A stretch of DNA of 64,000 nucleotides from Maniola hyperantus (GCF_902806685.2 NC_048539.1:13342501-13406500), one strand, 5' to 3'. Shown: positions 22,801 to 37,800, numbered from the stretch's first letter. The notes: generated by a model from the letters alone, not told the origin. Program-made: numbers and translations.

Positions 22801-25800
22801 ATTGATTCCTGAATTTTGATCCTGACTTATATTAGGGCAACACCACAGGCGATTACGATTAACGTTAAAATCACACCAAAAAAGCCACTTTGGGTTGCAC
22901 AAATCAAGGTTCTTGAGTCTTTATGGAGGTAAGAATTTATGCCTTCCCACTCTGTTTGATTGGGCATAAGTTTCTGTGATGCAATTAACACTAAGAATTT
23001 CGTCCCTACTTCCTAAATTCGAGAAAAGAAGACATCGTGAGCAAACCCACATTCTCATCAGATATTCTAGGCCTGTTTGAGTAGCGACAGTGAAAAATGA
23101 TTACACTTTACAAATAGGTATGCCCTTATCAAAATGCTATCCACCATGGGAAATGTAAGGCATGAACCCCGACACGCGATGTCGAGGCTATAAATGTGTG
23201 AGTGGATTAGATACATTTGATGCATTACATTTTCCAATATTTTTAGAGCCACTTTTATATCTTCCACGTGTCTTTACGTCTTTACGTGAAGTCTGACGCA
23301 CCAAGGTAACTTAGCTTTTAAGCTTATAGATATAAGCTGTTAAATTGACTGGCGTATCATAATAGGGATAACAACTACTAATCAAAACAGCGACTTTTTA
23401 TCAGACGTAAAAACGCTTGCTTAGTAAGGGAGCTTGTATGAAATAGATGTGACGTTATAAACGTATCAAGTAATTTGACGTACTTTTTTAGTTAAATAGA
23501 TAATTTAAAATGGTTAACAAACTTAAAACTAACAGTGGACGGGGATTTTACGAATTCTGGTAAATTCTCTATTTAATTGTTCCTAAGAAATAATTTATTT
23601 TTCACATAGTCATCCCAATTAAGGTAGATACAGCCTAAAACCAACTACGGTAATCATGTTGATAATAATTTTACATGATACATATTATTATGTCAGTCTA
23701 AAACTTGAGATTTTTCATGTTACTTTTATCAGAAGCGTGACCTTCATTAAGAAAGAATTAAAAAAAATCTACCTGAGTAAAGCCAGGCACAAGAAAGAAG
23801 AAGAAAATACAAAAATATGTATATTGTAAGTAATTTATCGACAGATTACAGATAAGTAGGTACCTACACCTAGGTACCTACTACATTAGAGCCTGAAAGC
23901 TGTAAGTACCTATAGTCGTTTTTGAAGTTAACCGCAAGACGCGTCGCAATAGTAGTTTTTAGGTGTCAGTGGGGCGTTACGTACGGGCTATCTACTCGTG
24001 TGGTACGGGAAAGAGGAGCACACCAGCTCGCGCGCTGCACCGTACCCCACGTTTGCCATCTGCATTAGTGCGAGTGCTACATCCGTACACAGTGCACGAG
24101 CGCGTGGAACAATATCTGCGCGAGCTGGCACCACTATTTACTCATGTGCTCGCACTTGCCAAACACTTAATATTGTGGCAACCCCCCTTATACTTTAAAA
24201 CATTAAGGGCATCAAGCAGGATTTGAAATCAAAGAAAATATCAAAAAAAATTAGCCTAAATATTTATGTACTTTTACGTCACTTTTTTAACACCTCTATT
24301 ACCTGTTATCTCCCAAAGCCACCATGATCCAATCTTTATAGTCGCTGATTGTTCTTCCTCCTTGTATTGGGGACAATACGCAGAGAAACTTTCAGCTTTT
24401 ATAAAATAACGAAGGTCTAGCGCGCTCTGGCTCTCTCTCTCTCTACTCTATTAGCTATTAATTGCTTGCATTTTTGCCCGCATGCTAGGAAGGTACATAA
24501 TATTTCTAATTAGTGCTGGCTTAAGATATCAGAAGGTAGACTAACCTTCGTGCTTTTATTTCATTTTATTTTAAAACAAAAAATGCTCGATATCAATAAA
24601 TAACTAATTTAGCGTCGTTTGTGTGCGTTTGCTCTAAGTTTTAATATTTATGCGAAAAATAATATTATGTACCAGAATAATTGTTGCGTGTACCTTCTTG
24701 TTGTTTGTGTAATTAATTAATTAATTTATAATGTTGGAAGTTGTTTTAGTGAAAATGTATTCAAAAATTTGTCGGTTTATGACTTATAATAATATGGCGT
24801 GAAGGAAGATATTTTATATGGAGTAAAACATCGACAATTAACATCGAAATGACGTCAGCCAAAATAAAAGTATACCTACCATCAGCTCGAAACTTCAGTC
24901 TTCAGTCTAGTGCTGACGTCACTAAAATGGCGGCCACGCGCATATGCAATTTGCGGGACTTATAATATCACGTATCATGTCGAATCTCGACAGTAGAGCC
25001 GAACCGTAAGGAAATATGACACATTGTAGGTATACATATATTGTAGGTATAGAGTCCACCTTCTCCACCTGACTACCTGTGTCTCTAATAAAACTAATAA
25101 ATCATTCATTCATACAACTAATAAATCATTCATCGTTTATTCAACACAATATAATCGAGTCGAAACATGCGAATTGCCTAGTCAATGTCATAAGTCGAGA
25201 TGTGTGCACGTTGCATAAGTCGGAAGAACTTTCACCTGCTCATGCGCACCTCATAACATAACGTAAGACGATTTGGTTATGGTCATAGTTTAACAGCTGT
25301 TGGGAAATTTTGCAGCGACACTTTATAAAAGCTAATGGGCAATGGCATGTAATGCGGAGGGAATAAAATCATGTCACCAGAACAATGGTAATAATTATAA
25401 TAATAATATGCATGTTTTAGCGTTTAAACTATCGTGAGTGATTTCCATTATATATAATATCTGTCCCGGCTTTACTCACGTGTTTAGCCGACGTTAGCCC
25501 GCCTAGTTTCGAACCCATCCGGGGTCCTTTTTCAAGGAAGTCAGTTCGCGCACGAGTCGCGGACTGCGAGCTACGCGTGCCGCTGCCCGTAGAGCTCGTT
25601 GTGAGGGTGGCTGAGGTGGGGGGGGGGGGGGGGGGGGGCTAAGAAAGCACTGGGAAAAACCCTAAATCCACGCGTAAGAAATCGTGGGAAAAAGCTATTA
25701 TTGCACACAAATATAAAGTATTCTTTTAATTTTAATCAGGCAAAATCCACCAGCTCCTTGGCTATAACTTGACACAATTTGGTTATGGTTATATTTGTAC

Positions 25801-28800
25801 ACGTAGGTATTTAACTGCCTAGTGGCAATTGGCGTAAGATGGTTATTACTTATTAGTTGTTACTTATGATAATGACTCGATTAAAAAGGTGTAAGAAGTG
25901 AAGGAAATGTCAGTTAAATTACTCTTTTGTAGTAAGTAAAATTACTGGGAACCTAGGTACTAGACTTTTGCACTATTTAGGTACTCTAGCTTTGCGTGCT
26001 TATATTTGACTATTATACTATTGACTATATAACAAAAGTACGGTATAGGTAACCAGTAGTAATCTATCTATCTATAGGTTTTATAAGGTCAAAATCACGT
26101 GTAACAATTTTATGGATGGAAGCATTAATTCTAATTGGTATGGAACATAATAATATACCTATCGTGAAAGGTCATGGAATACTGTCCGCGGTCGGCAAAT
26201 AAATTGCCTATGATCTGAGCCACTTTGCGAAAGCCGATTACGTTACATATATTATATACGGATTAATATGATACGAGGTTTTATGGAGCAACTATTTATA
26301 AGGGTCCCGTACATAAAAAAGAAAATAAGAAATGAAATTCTAGCCACGTAAAGACTTAGGTTCAGCTCTATTATATAGATGTAGTGTTGACTTTGCTCAG
26401 ACTTAAGTTTACTGAAACTTTAAAACTTTAACTGTAAAACGAAACAAAATCTCGGCGATATAAGGCTGTCTCGTCTTAACAGTGGCTTTAAGTCTGAGCA
26501 AACTCAAAGTAGATACAGACTCACCTATACCACTTTTGTAAATCGCATTTCGTTTCCTCATTTATAAGAAAAATGAGATTCAGACCTTAAGTCTGAGCAA
26601 AGTTAAAGTACGCTCTATCACAGAGCTATGTGTAGGTATGCCTTATCACAGGGACCATAGGTACCTACCATCTATAATTATTTACCATATTTACCACACC
26701 ATATTCGTCCGGTCTTATGTCCTACAAATCGCCAATATCCTAGAAGGCCCGAAAATAAAAATAAGAATGACAGGCAAATTCGAGGTTTTTGATAAAGCTG
26801 ATATTACAAAATATCCATTTTCAAATGCAAAATTCGGGTTTAATTTATAGCTTGTGATTTTGGTGGTTTTTTAAAGTGCTGATTACAAAAGTTAAATCGA
26901 TTTTCAAATCTAACATGACTTCCATTTTTTAAATAAATCTGAAGTTTCACTTCTTCCCCGCCGGATACACGCCCTTTTTTTCATCACAGGAAACAAGTTT
27001 GAACTTTGGTTCAGTCACTTTGCGTGACAAGGGTCACCTACATGTGGATGTGCCATATATTTGTTAACTAAATTAGGATAACTTTTAAGCCTCTCTGTAA
27101 AGAAATCGCACATACAGTCCATGTAAGCTAACTGTCTATAAGCTCATCGCCTTCTTTTGAAAATTAAAATTTATTTATAATAACTACTAGCTGATGCCCG
27201 CAACTTTGTTCGCGTAGATTTAGGTTTTTAAAAATCGATTTTCCGGGATAAAAAGTAGCCTATGTCCCTTTCCAGGTTTTAAACTATACCCATGCAAAAA
27301 TCACGACGATCTGTTGCTCCGTTGAGACGTGATTGAAAGTCAAACCAACAAAGAAACACAGCATTTTTATTGGGGGTAGTGATGTCGGTTTACAATATTG
27401 CATTGTGTCGGAAACCCTGGAGTAAGTTTAATAAACCTGTGTCTCAGGGTCCCCGCTCCTATTTCTAGAAGGTTCGCGGCCCGTTCCGAGGCATATTTTA
27501 CTCTACTTTATTAGTATTTAGTATTATTATTTCATATCATACAAATATATGAAATTTATCACGTATTTTCAATCACACTGCATTATTATGAAGTCTGTTT
27601 TTGCACGACTGCCAAAAAAAAATTGTAATGTTTCATGGGTTCATGTATGTGACTTTCTTTACCCTATCATACCTTCTAAATGTCTATAAATTTGGATATA
27701 TTACTATGGAATATCATTAGGGTCCTCACAACATCATTCCGAGTGTCACTAGTTTTAAATTTATTGAACAAAAAAACTCAATTGGTATGGTGGTTGCTAG
27801 GCGACATTTTCAAATGTGATTTTTTCTTACTTTTTAGTTGGATTTTAGCAAGGCAGTTGTGTTTTTTTTAATTGCGACTTGTTACGAATCAGTGTTTAAC
27901 AGATAGGACTTGTCTGGAAAATTTCAACTGTATGGAAATCCGAAAAAGTGAGAACAAGGTAGTCATGCAGTGAGTTGCAGGAAAATTTTGATGCGGGTCC
28001 CTTTTGTTCTGTCCTATATTGTTGGAATTAATTGGAACATTTTTGGGCCGATAATAATAATTTATAAAAGGTTTTATTTTTAGATGCACTGGTAGCTGTA
28101 GGTACGAGTATAATACGATAATGCTATTAGATGATGCCCGCGACTTCATCCGCGTGGGTATACGAGTACCCTCTTAAAAATCCCACGGAAGCTTTGATTT
28201 TCGGGGAAAATAGTCTATGTCCGTCCCTGGGATGCAAGCTATCTTTGCACCAAACTTCGTCAAAATCAGTTAGACTGATGGACCGTGAGAAGCTAGCAGA
28301 CAGACAGACACACTTTCGATCTCAAAGTTAAAGCTATTTATTGAAAAAATGAAATTAAGTTAAGTTTTTAAAAATCCCGTGGGTACTCTTTGATTTTCCG
28401 GGTTAAAAAGTAGCCTTTGTAATTCCCCGGGATGCAAGCAATCGCTATACCAAATTTTGTCAAATCCTATTGCTGGCACTAGTTTGGTCTGAGAAGAGAA
28501 AAATGGTTACTATAAAACTTTGTAGATTACTATGATAATTCTTTCATGCTAACAGCAAAGTGCAAAACGCTGTCGAACTTTGCAATAAATGCAAAAATAA
28601 TGTCTCGCATAGTTCAAAAATGTCTCGAAGTCTCGAGCACCGTGAGAGTGCACAGACAATGTCCGATGTCGTGTCGTGAGATCCGTGAGAGAAAACGCTC
28701 ATCGTTGATATAATCTAGTGGTTGTGGTACAAGATATAAGATGATGCATGATATGAAAGCAATATAATATTTAACACGCAATAATTGTGATTGATAAGAA

Positions 28801-31800
28801 GAAAAAAGGTTTTTAAAGGATAACTTTGGATAGGTAATTAATTATTATTATTAATAAGTACGTTACGACATATGCTTTATGGCTATGGAAACAAATTGTG
28901 TCGAATATAGTAGTGAGTGTGTAGTTTGTACGGAAGGCCAATTTAATGGTATCAGCTGCTAAAGGTTATAAAAAGATTAGGTACTCACTTATCTTAAAGT
29001 TTGACTGCTGGTTTTTATGTATGTTTCTTTAATATCATAATATAAAAATTACGAATCCGACTTTTAAGTAAGATTAAATATTATGTAATTTTTTGCGAGC
29101 TATAAAGCGTCTGGCAGAAATTATCGCCAATGCTTAAAAACAAACATTAATTATTATTTATTAATAACTAGATGATGCCCGCGACTTCGTCCGCGTGGAT
29201 TTAGGTTTTTAAAAATCCCATGTGAACTCTTCGATTTTTCGGGATGAAAAGTAGCCTATGTCCTTGCCCAGGAAGCAAGCTATCTCTGTACAAAATTTCA
29301 TCAAAATTGGTTGAACGGATGGACCGTGAAAGGCTAGCAGACAGACAGACAGACAGACACACTTTCGCATTTATAATATTAGTATGGATATTCTGTTATT
29401 AGTCACTCACTATTAGTTACTTTCGTTAACTATGTATTTTCAGAAGACAGTTTATCGTATAATAATGATGCCCACTAAAATACTGATATAAAAATGCCCC
29501 AATATTATTGTAATAATGACTATTCAGATATGATTATTCAAATCGCCACTACTATTAACTTATACCATCCGACAGTAGATGAAGTAAGAAAAAATAATTA
29601 TCATTTCCTTGCTTTCTCAGTTTTAATTCTTTTAATGGATCTTCACTGTTGTTGTTTTTTTCCTTACTTGTTATAAATATGAATACGCATCATTAAAAGC
29701 TCCGCATTAATGGTTGCGGATGCGGATGCGGATATCTGAATCAATGCTAATGTTCCGCATTTGCAGATGCGGATGCAAATATCCTTAGACCCCTGGTAGG
29801 TAGGTACGAGAATATAGAAATTTTATCAAAAATTCAATTGCAATGTATGTTCAAGAAAAGCTGTCTCAATTTTTCTAAACAGGTACCCAAGCTAAGCTGT
29901 AGAATTATGTACCTGGGTAAGTATATTATACTAGCTGATGCCCGCGACTTCGTCCACGAGGATTTAGGTTTTTAAAAATCCCGTGGAAACTCTTTGATTT
30001 TCCGGGATAAAAAGTAGCCTATGTTTTACTCTCCGTCCTTTCAACTAAGTATGTCTATGCCAAAAATTAATAAAATAATATAAATAAATCAATGCCCTAA
30101 TTAAGCAAACAAAAATGATTGGTTGCTTAGATAGGGCGTGAAGGAAAGACAAACAAACAAACTCACTTTCGCATTTATAATATCAGTAAGTATAGATTTT
30201 ATTTCATCTTACACTTATTCTGATATTTCTGGAGAGGCGAACGAGAAACAGAATATGAATGTAATATACATTTATCCAGAGTCCAGACGACCAACTATAC
30301 GGACAATGTACCCTACCAACGGAAGATCGAGTAACTCGCCTAGGAGAGGACATTGAGCTCTAGGCCAATTTTATTTATCTTAGATAGATAGAAAACTTTA
30401 TTAATAACCAAGAAAAAATAAAGAAACTAAGAACATATTTTAGCGTTTAAACTATCGTGAGTGATTTCCATTATAATAGTAATATCTCACACCCGGCTTT
30501 ACTCCCTTTAAAAAAGGACCCCGGATGGGTTCGAAACTAGTCGGGCTAACGTCGACTAAGCACGTGAGTAAAGCCGGGTGTGAGGTATTACATAAACTAA
30601 AATCAATTGTATGTAAAGGCGGCCTTATTGTTCTTACTCGTATACAAGGTTTGTCTGTCTGTCTGTTTGCCCGTTCCTTATGCGTTCGCGCATCGTTAAT
30701 CCGATTGAATGAAACAGTTGGTGTTGGGACTTGTGGAAAGGTTTTCGACATTGTAGTACCATCCACGTACAAGAGGCAGCGCGCGAGTCGCATTGGAACT
30801 CATGCCGGGCAGTGGGCTACTTCGATATAAAATATTCTAATTTCCGACATTAAGTATATTCGCCAGGAAATTGTAATTCAAAATTAATTTTCAAACACAC
30901 GAATTCCACTGCTTCCTGAATATAATAATAATTATGTAGAAAATAGGTAACTAATGGTACGCAACAATACGTGCATACCTGACGCTTAAGTACTATGTTT
31001 ACTGTACTTTAACATTAATTTATTTTCTTTAACTTTCGTGTGCTTATAATTTTGATTAAGTTGAAATAATATAATGTTGTAAAACGGTCAATTTTAAATT
31101 TTATAGCCATCCTATTCTCATTATCGAAACACAACCTCCTTGGCTATACAGCCAAGAGTGGGCCATGGCCTAGTCAAGTGATTTGTTCTATCCTATTCTC
31201 CCCACGGCATTATACCTGTGGTTAATAGTGCCAGCTATTTTAACATCTGCATTACATCTATCTCCGCTTAGGTCTGTATGGCTTCTTCGGCCCTCATGTT
31301 TGCTGCGTTTTTGACCGAGTCGGTTGGTATTTTGGCCGACAGGGTCGTACAGCATAGCGTCTCCTTGGACGGAATGAACTGTTTATTGCTACCAACTTCC
31401 TATAGTCCACGACAGGTCAAGATAGCAATCAGGGTATGAGGCGGGTGGGCGCCCCACATACCCGCTAGTCACCAGCGCTCGCCCGCACTGCGTTAACGCG
31501 GGGACTGTGCGGGTGTGCGGGGCATTGCCTCCTCGATTGCCATCTCGACCTGTCGCGTACTATACACTGGACGCGAAATAAAATTTTATTTTCATTTCCA
31601 TCGAGTGTCCCTTGACTCGGTATGATGGTCGTTTTTTGTAAACGCTGCAGACGGGACTCAATAATTGCTAACAGATCGAAAATGGACAGCGTAAAAATCA
31701 TCAAACGCAAATTCAGCTGTGTGTATTTGTTAGTGTATTTTTTGTTGAGTTCTTTCCAAGGCTTATTTAAATAAGTGATTGATCTATTGATAGATTCAAT

Positions 31801-34800
31801 GATTTGATGATTGTATTATATTTGATGTGTTCCATTTTATACACATAATAACAAACGTAAGAAATAAACATACAGTCGAATTGTGAACCTCCTTTTTTTG
31901 GAGTCGGTTAAAAATATAGTGTTGACGGCTGGCGAACTTTTAATACAGATTTATGATATTTTTTGTATATGTAGCAGGCGCAGAAAGAGTTGAGTTTAAT
32001 ATTATACATCTTCTAAATATACAGAGGAAAAGGTGACTGACTGACTGACTGATCTATCAAAGCACAGCTCAAACTACTGGATGGATCGGGCTGAAATTTG
32101 GCATGCAGATAGCTGTTATGACGTAGGCATCCTCTAAGAAAGGATATTTGAAAATTCAACACCTAAGGGGGTGAGATAGGGGTTTGAAATTTGTATAGTT
32201 CACTCGGACGAAGTCACGAGCATAAGCTAGGTACATATATGGAATAATATGCCGTAAGGATTAATTATGCATAGATATCGACTGATCTATAGGTACTCTA
32301 TCAGGTTCGGATCATGGTCTGATTTATCTTTCTTCTTTTATCACTAACTAGATGATGCCCGCGACTTCGTTCTCGTGGATTTAGGTTTTTAAAAATCCTG
32401 TGGGAACTCTTCAATTTTCCGGGATAAAAGTAGCCTATGTCCTTACCCGTTATGCAAACTATCTCTGTACCTACCAAATTTCGTAAAAATCGGCTGAACG
32501 GTTGAGCCGTGAAAAGCTAGCTGACAGACAGACAGACAGACACACTTTCACATTTATAATATTAGTATGGATTATTTTGGTTCAAAATAATTAACTAGAA
32601 AAAAGTTTTTACTTAACAAGTTTTTTACTTATATAGGTACCTACCTAGTACCTACCTATTATTCAAAAGTCTGAAATCCAAAATGTGAGTGTGTGTGACT
32701 CACGATACCTCAGGCAGGGCTACTGGCTACTAGCCCGTATCCCGAATCCAACTCAAATGTTTTCTTGACATGTAATTTGTGATGAGTTGTGTGTTCATGA
32801 TAGGTAATAATAATATTTATTTATTTAAACAACTCAGTACAGTAATCAACTGTCTGGAATCCTGACCCCTAAAATAGGAAATCCCGTGTCTTAGGGGCCA
32901 GTGCCTTCCCAAACATAAGATATGAATAGTTAATAATTTACAGCTAGGTATTACAACTATTTAAAATAAATAAATAAACAAAACACAAGGTTAAAGCGTG
33001 AAACCAACTATGGGACGCGTCCGTAAGCTATGGCTAAGAACCGCGATTGATAGGCGTCCACAGTCGTCTTGCGAGATATTACGACTCGGACTTTTGTTTC
33101 ACTCTTTAGAATTTTCTACGCTAATTATGTTTTACGATTATACAAAAAGAAAGAGGTACTTAATAATAACAACGAATAATACATATAACGTAAAAAGTGT
33201 AGTTTTTGTCTGAATTAAATACTTGATATGACCCATAATTTTATTTTGATACGAAGCTGTGATAGCCTAGTGGTTAGGACGTCCGCCTTCTAATCGGAGG
33301 TCGGGGGTTCGATCCTGGGCACGCAGCTCTGACTTTTCGAAGTTATGTATTATTATAGTTTAGTTAATTAAATATCACTTGCTTTAACGGTGAAGGAAAA
33401 CATCGTGAGGAAACCTGCATGCCTGAGAGTTCTCCATAATGTTCTCAAAGGTGTGTGAAGTCTACCAATCCACACTTGGCCAGCGTGGTAGACTTTAGCC
33501 AAAACCCTTCTCACTCTAAGAATAGACCCGTGCTCTGTAGTGAGCCGGTGATGGGTTGATCATGATGAAGGATTAATACAGACGCGGGAAGCGACTTTAT
33601 TTTATACTAGCTTATGCTCGCGACTTCGTCCGCGTGGACTACACAATTTTCAAACCCCTATTTCACCCCCTTAGGGATTGAACTTTCAAAAAAACTTTCT
33701 TAGCGGATGCTTACGTCATAATAGCTATCTGCATGCCAAATTTCAACCTGATCCGTCCAGTAGTTTAAGCGATGCGTTGATAGATCTGTCAGTCAGTCAA
33801 CCCATTTATATATTTAGAAGACAATGTAGAGATAGTACATAATATTATGGAACAATAGATTAAAGCAATGTTTCTCATTTTGAATATAGGCCTATATTGC
33901 AGAGGACATTATCTGGTCTTGAGTGCAAAGATTTGCAAATAGATATTAATTGGGCATTCACTTGTCTGCCCCAAGGTTGTGTGAAGCTACTCCTACGTAG
34001 GTACGCCTTATTGTTCTCTGTACGAAGCTCTTGATGCTTGTGTTGCTGCAATGACTATTTATTTCGTGGGTACACGCAATTACAAACATTCACCATCATC
34101 ATCATCATCAACATTAACCAGGACATAAGTAGGTCTCTTGTAGGGACTTCTACCAGCCACTGTCTTGCGCCGCCTGAATCCAACGGCTTCCTGCGACTCG
34201 CCTGATGTCGTCCGTCTACCTAGTGGGAGGTCTTCTTCTGCGCTTTCCGGTGCGAGGTCGCCATTCCAGCACCTTGAGACCCCAATGTCTATCGATTTTC
34301 CGGACTATGTGCCTAGGCCCTAGCCCATTGCCACTTCATCTTCGCCACTTGGTTCTCCTACGGAGCGTCTCATTTCTGATTTGATTGCAGAAATCAGGAT
34401 GAGTGTATTGCGTTAGCTAAATCCAACAGATTTTACCTACTCAAAACAAGGTTCAATGATCAGCTCGGTCAACTTAACAATTCATTTATTGGCCAACTGT
34501 GCACATTTTTTTATTTTACGTGGATTTAGTTTTTTCAAAATCCAATGGGAACTTTTTGATTTCGGGGTAAAAAGTAGCTCATGTCACTGTCCAGCCAGCG
34601 CGGGGGTGATTCGCTAACTCAGTGTCTAACACTGAATAATAGCCACCATGCTTATTTTTTAATACGTTGAGGGTTTTCTACGAAAAAATGTTTTCATATC
34701 ACCCAGTGAAGCAGCAATGTAGAACCAACCAACCTCGGTGGCTATCATTCAGTGTTTGACACTGAGTTAGAAAATTACCTAGCTGGTCTTTATTTACAAG

Positions 34801-37800
34801 TTCTCAAAGTTTCTGTAAGTCGCAAACTTCTCATAGTTTTATTTAGTTCTTAAGTGATATTGTGAGATGGAGTCAAAAGGTAATAGGTACTTAGGTACTT
34901 ATACTAACCCAGCTGAGTTTGGTGTAGGCTTCTTACTGATGCCTAATAGTAAATTAGGCACCAAAGATCAATACCATGATTCTATTTTGTATAGAATAAG
35001 CTGTTACTTTAGTAAAATTATGGCTGCAATCTGCAATAAATAATTAATTATTTATTTATTCCTCTTTTAAATTAAAGCGCGTTTGGAACCCTATTACGTC
35101 AATTTATTTACTAAATTAGTTGGTTGTCCTATGTGCACGTATTTTAATTGGATATAATAATATTTAAGTTCTAAGTTAAACATGAATAAATAAGTAAATA
35201 TTTCGCTAGAAATCGCGTCATAAAAAATCCAATATTTTAATGGGTCATGCATGACGCATGAAAATCAAATAGGCATACAAAACGAATAATGGGTAAAAGG
35301 AATGGTTCTTCTAACGGATTTCGAATAAATACAGCCTGATCTAATTAAATTCGAATTTCCTGCTTCTCTACATCAGTCAGAAATCGTGCATTAGCCTGAT
35401 TACCATGTACGGTGTATTCTGTGGAAAGTATAGGAATAGGTAATCAATTAATAACTGGCCTGGTTTCTGATGTTAAGGCACCCCAATTTCGTGATAGACG
35501 CATTTCATTGGGACATTCTTGTGGGTTTACAACACGTAAATACGACAAAGTTACACAAACTTGGGCTGCAATGTCATTAAATTAACGTAAAACGAAATAG
35601 ATTTTCAGAAAGTGTGAGGAGGGTGCAATACGGCCCAACGGAGCAACGATTGGATTATACATAGTTTACTACCGCGGAAAGTACCATAGGAAGTCGCTAG
35701 CTAGTCATCAGCTATAATACTAGCTTACGCCCGCGACTTCGTCCGCGTGGACTACACAAATTTCAAACCCCTATTTTACCTCTGTAGGGGTTGAATTTTC
35801 AAAATCCTCTCTTAGCGGATGCCCACGTCATAATAGCTATCTGCATGCCAAATTTGTTGAAATGTTGGAATAACCTTCCTCCACCTTATAGAAACCTTCA
35901 GACTTCTGGCGCTTTTAAAGTAAAATTCAAAAAACATCTTTTAAATATTCAAAAGTTACAGATTTAGTCAAAATTTATTTATCTTACCAAACTTTACTTT
36001 CTCATCCACTCCTTGCGAGCTATTTTATTTTATTTTATTTTTTCTTTATTATACTTACAAAAAAAAAAAAAAACTATCGTACAATTTTCCTATTCTTACA
36101 ATTTACAACATCTATTTCAATGTATTATTTCTTATTTCTTCTTTTATATCACTTTAAATTTAAAAACTGTAAACACTTTATTTTATTTTATTTATCCATT
36201 TACTCGCCAACTTTATATATTCTATGCCACTGACGTTTAGGTAATATTTAAAAGGCGGTCACTGAAAATCAGCGTTGGGGCATCTGGTACCTCAGATATT
36301 TGCTCTAGAGGTTTGTGTCTGAGGGGACGTCTCAACACAAGCTGAGTGGCCTACCTGTTCGAGGTGTTGCACTGCTGTACAGGACGATATTGCCTACACC
36401 ATGTACCACCTATATACCTCGAATAAACATTATTCTATTCTATTCTATTCTAAATTTCAGCCCGATCCTTCCAGTAGTATGAGGTGTGTTTTGATAGATC
36501 AATTAATCAGTCCGTCAGTCAGTTAGTCAGTCAGTCACCTTTTCCTTATACTATATAATATAAAGATCATGAATAGGCGGTTAAATGACTTTGTACAATA
36601 ATGCCTCTTTACGAGCCCTAAAAACGCAAATGTCACCCGAGCATTAGCATGATTGCTTCGTGTTAATCTTAATCAATTATTAACAGCCCCGAGTGGCCCG
36701 GGTCATGACTCATGATGTCATGAAGCCATTCAATCTAACTATATCCATTTCATTAGGAGTTGGGACACGGCTGGAATGTCTTGCCCAGTTATCTACCTAC
36801 TTTAGAATTCCTTAATTTATTAGGCAGTCATAGGTTCACTGGTAACTGGCATCATTCTTACCACATGCAGCAGTATGGAAAGCACTGGGGAGTGGGGATC
36901 GCGCTAGGGAAACCATTAGACTAGACCAATGAGGCATTTTCTCATTACAGTACTTATAAGAAAAGTGAAATGACACAGTCATGTCGGAGCGTGGCTCGAA
37001 TTGAGCTCTACAGCGTTATTACTAGAAGCATCAATTTAGGAGATTGCTTATGGCATGCTCGGGAACACAATTACAATGTAACAGCCGGCCATTAGGGCAT
37101 TGGGTGTCTGGGGTATATGCTTTAAAGGCGGAAACAAAATATCGGACGCTGCTGATGGACGCAGCTGTCCGCCACAACTTATACCTAGGTATCTTTATTT
37201 ATTTACCTAGGTATTTTTTTTTGTACGTTGTTTTCATTTAGATACGATATATTATATAATATTACATAGTATCTATTATGTTCTTTTCATGAGTATTCCT
37301 ATCTTCTTCTTGTACCTATTCTACTCCCTTTACAACCTCTCGCACTGCCAAGGGTCAGTAGGTAGATATTTCTCATAGAGATAAGTGCTTCCCTGTCCAA
37401 TTTTGCTCTCTTTTTCTCTTTTCTGTAAAAGTTTTTGGTACAAAATAAAAACGCATAATGACGTAAGTAGCGGACATAACCTTAGGCCGTTCTTGAGCGC
37501 TCGGACATCCGACAGAATCCTGGCCCACTGGATGTTTTTGTCAGCTGAAAACATCTGGACGAGTTCGCAGACCGCGTCCTAAACGACTGTGCGCAGTGCA
37601 CACCTATCTGTCGCGGCTGTGTGTCAGCCACGGCTTAAGGACACGTCCGATAGTTTGTTTCCGCCTTTATAAGTACCTACTTATACTTAATAATTGTTGT
37701 ACCTACATATACACATCTCGAACCAGACGATAAAGTACCAGTATTTTGAATATCGACAAAGTAAAACTTTCATGATACTAAGAGTAGATACTTAGATAGG

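Noticed and set aside
23963..24226. 87-codon frame in a GC-richer block
   Set aside because: Open in two frames at once, with no domain; composition explains it.
33253..33325. Possible tRNA gene (A- and B-box-like sequences)
   Set aside because: The sequence lacks a proper cloverleaf and continues into a ~240-bp body also found at 3603, 14872 and 59127. It is a tRNA-derived SINE head.
37330..37554. Possible transposase fragment inside the element at 37119-37672
   Set aside because: The 74-codon frame shows no DDE, BED or hAT dimerisation motif.
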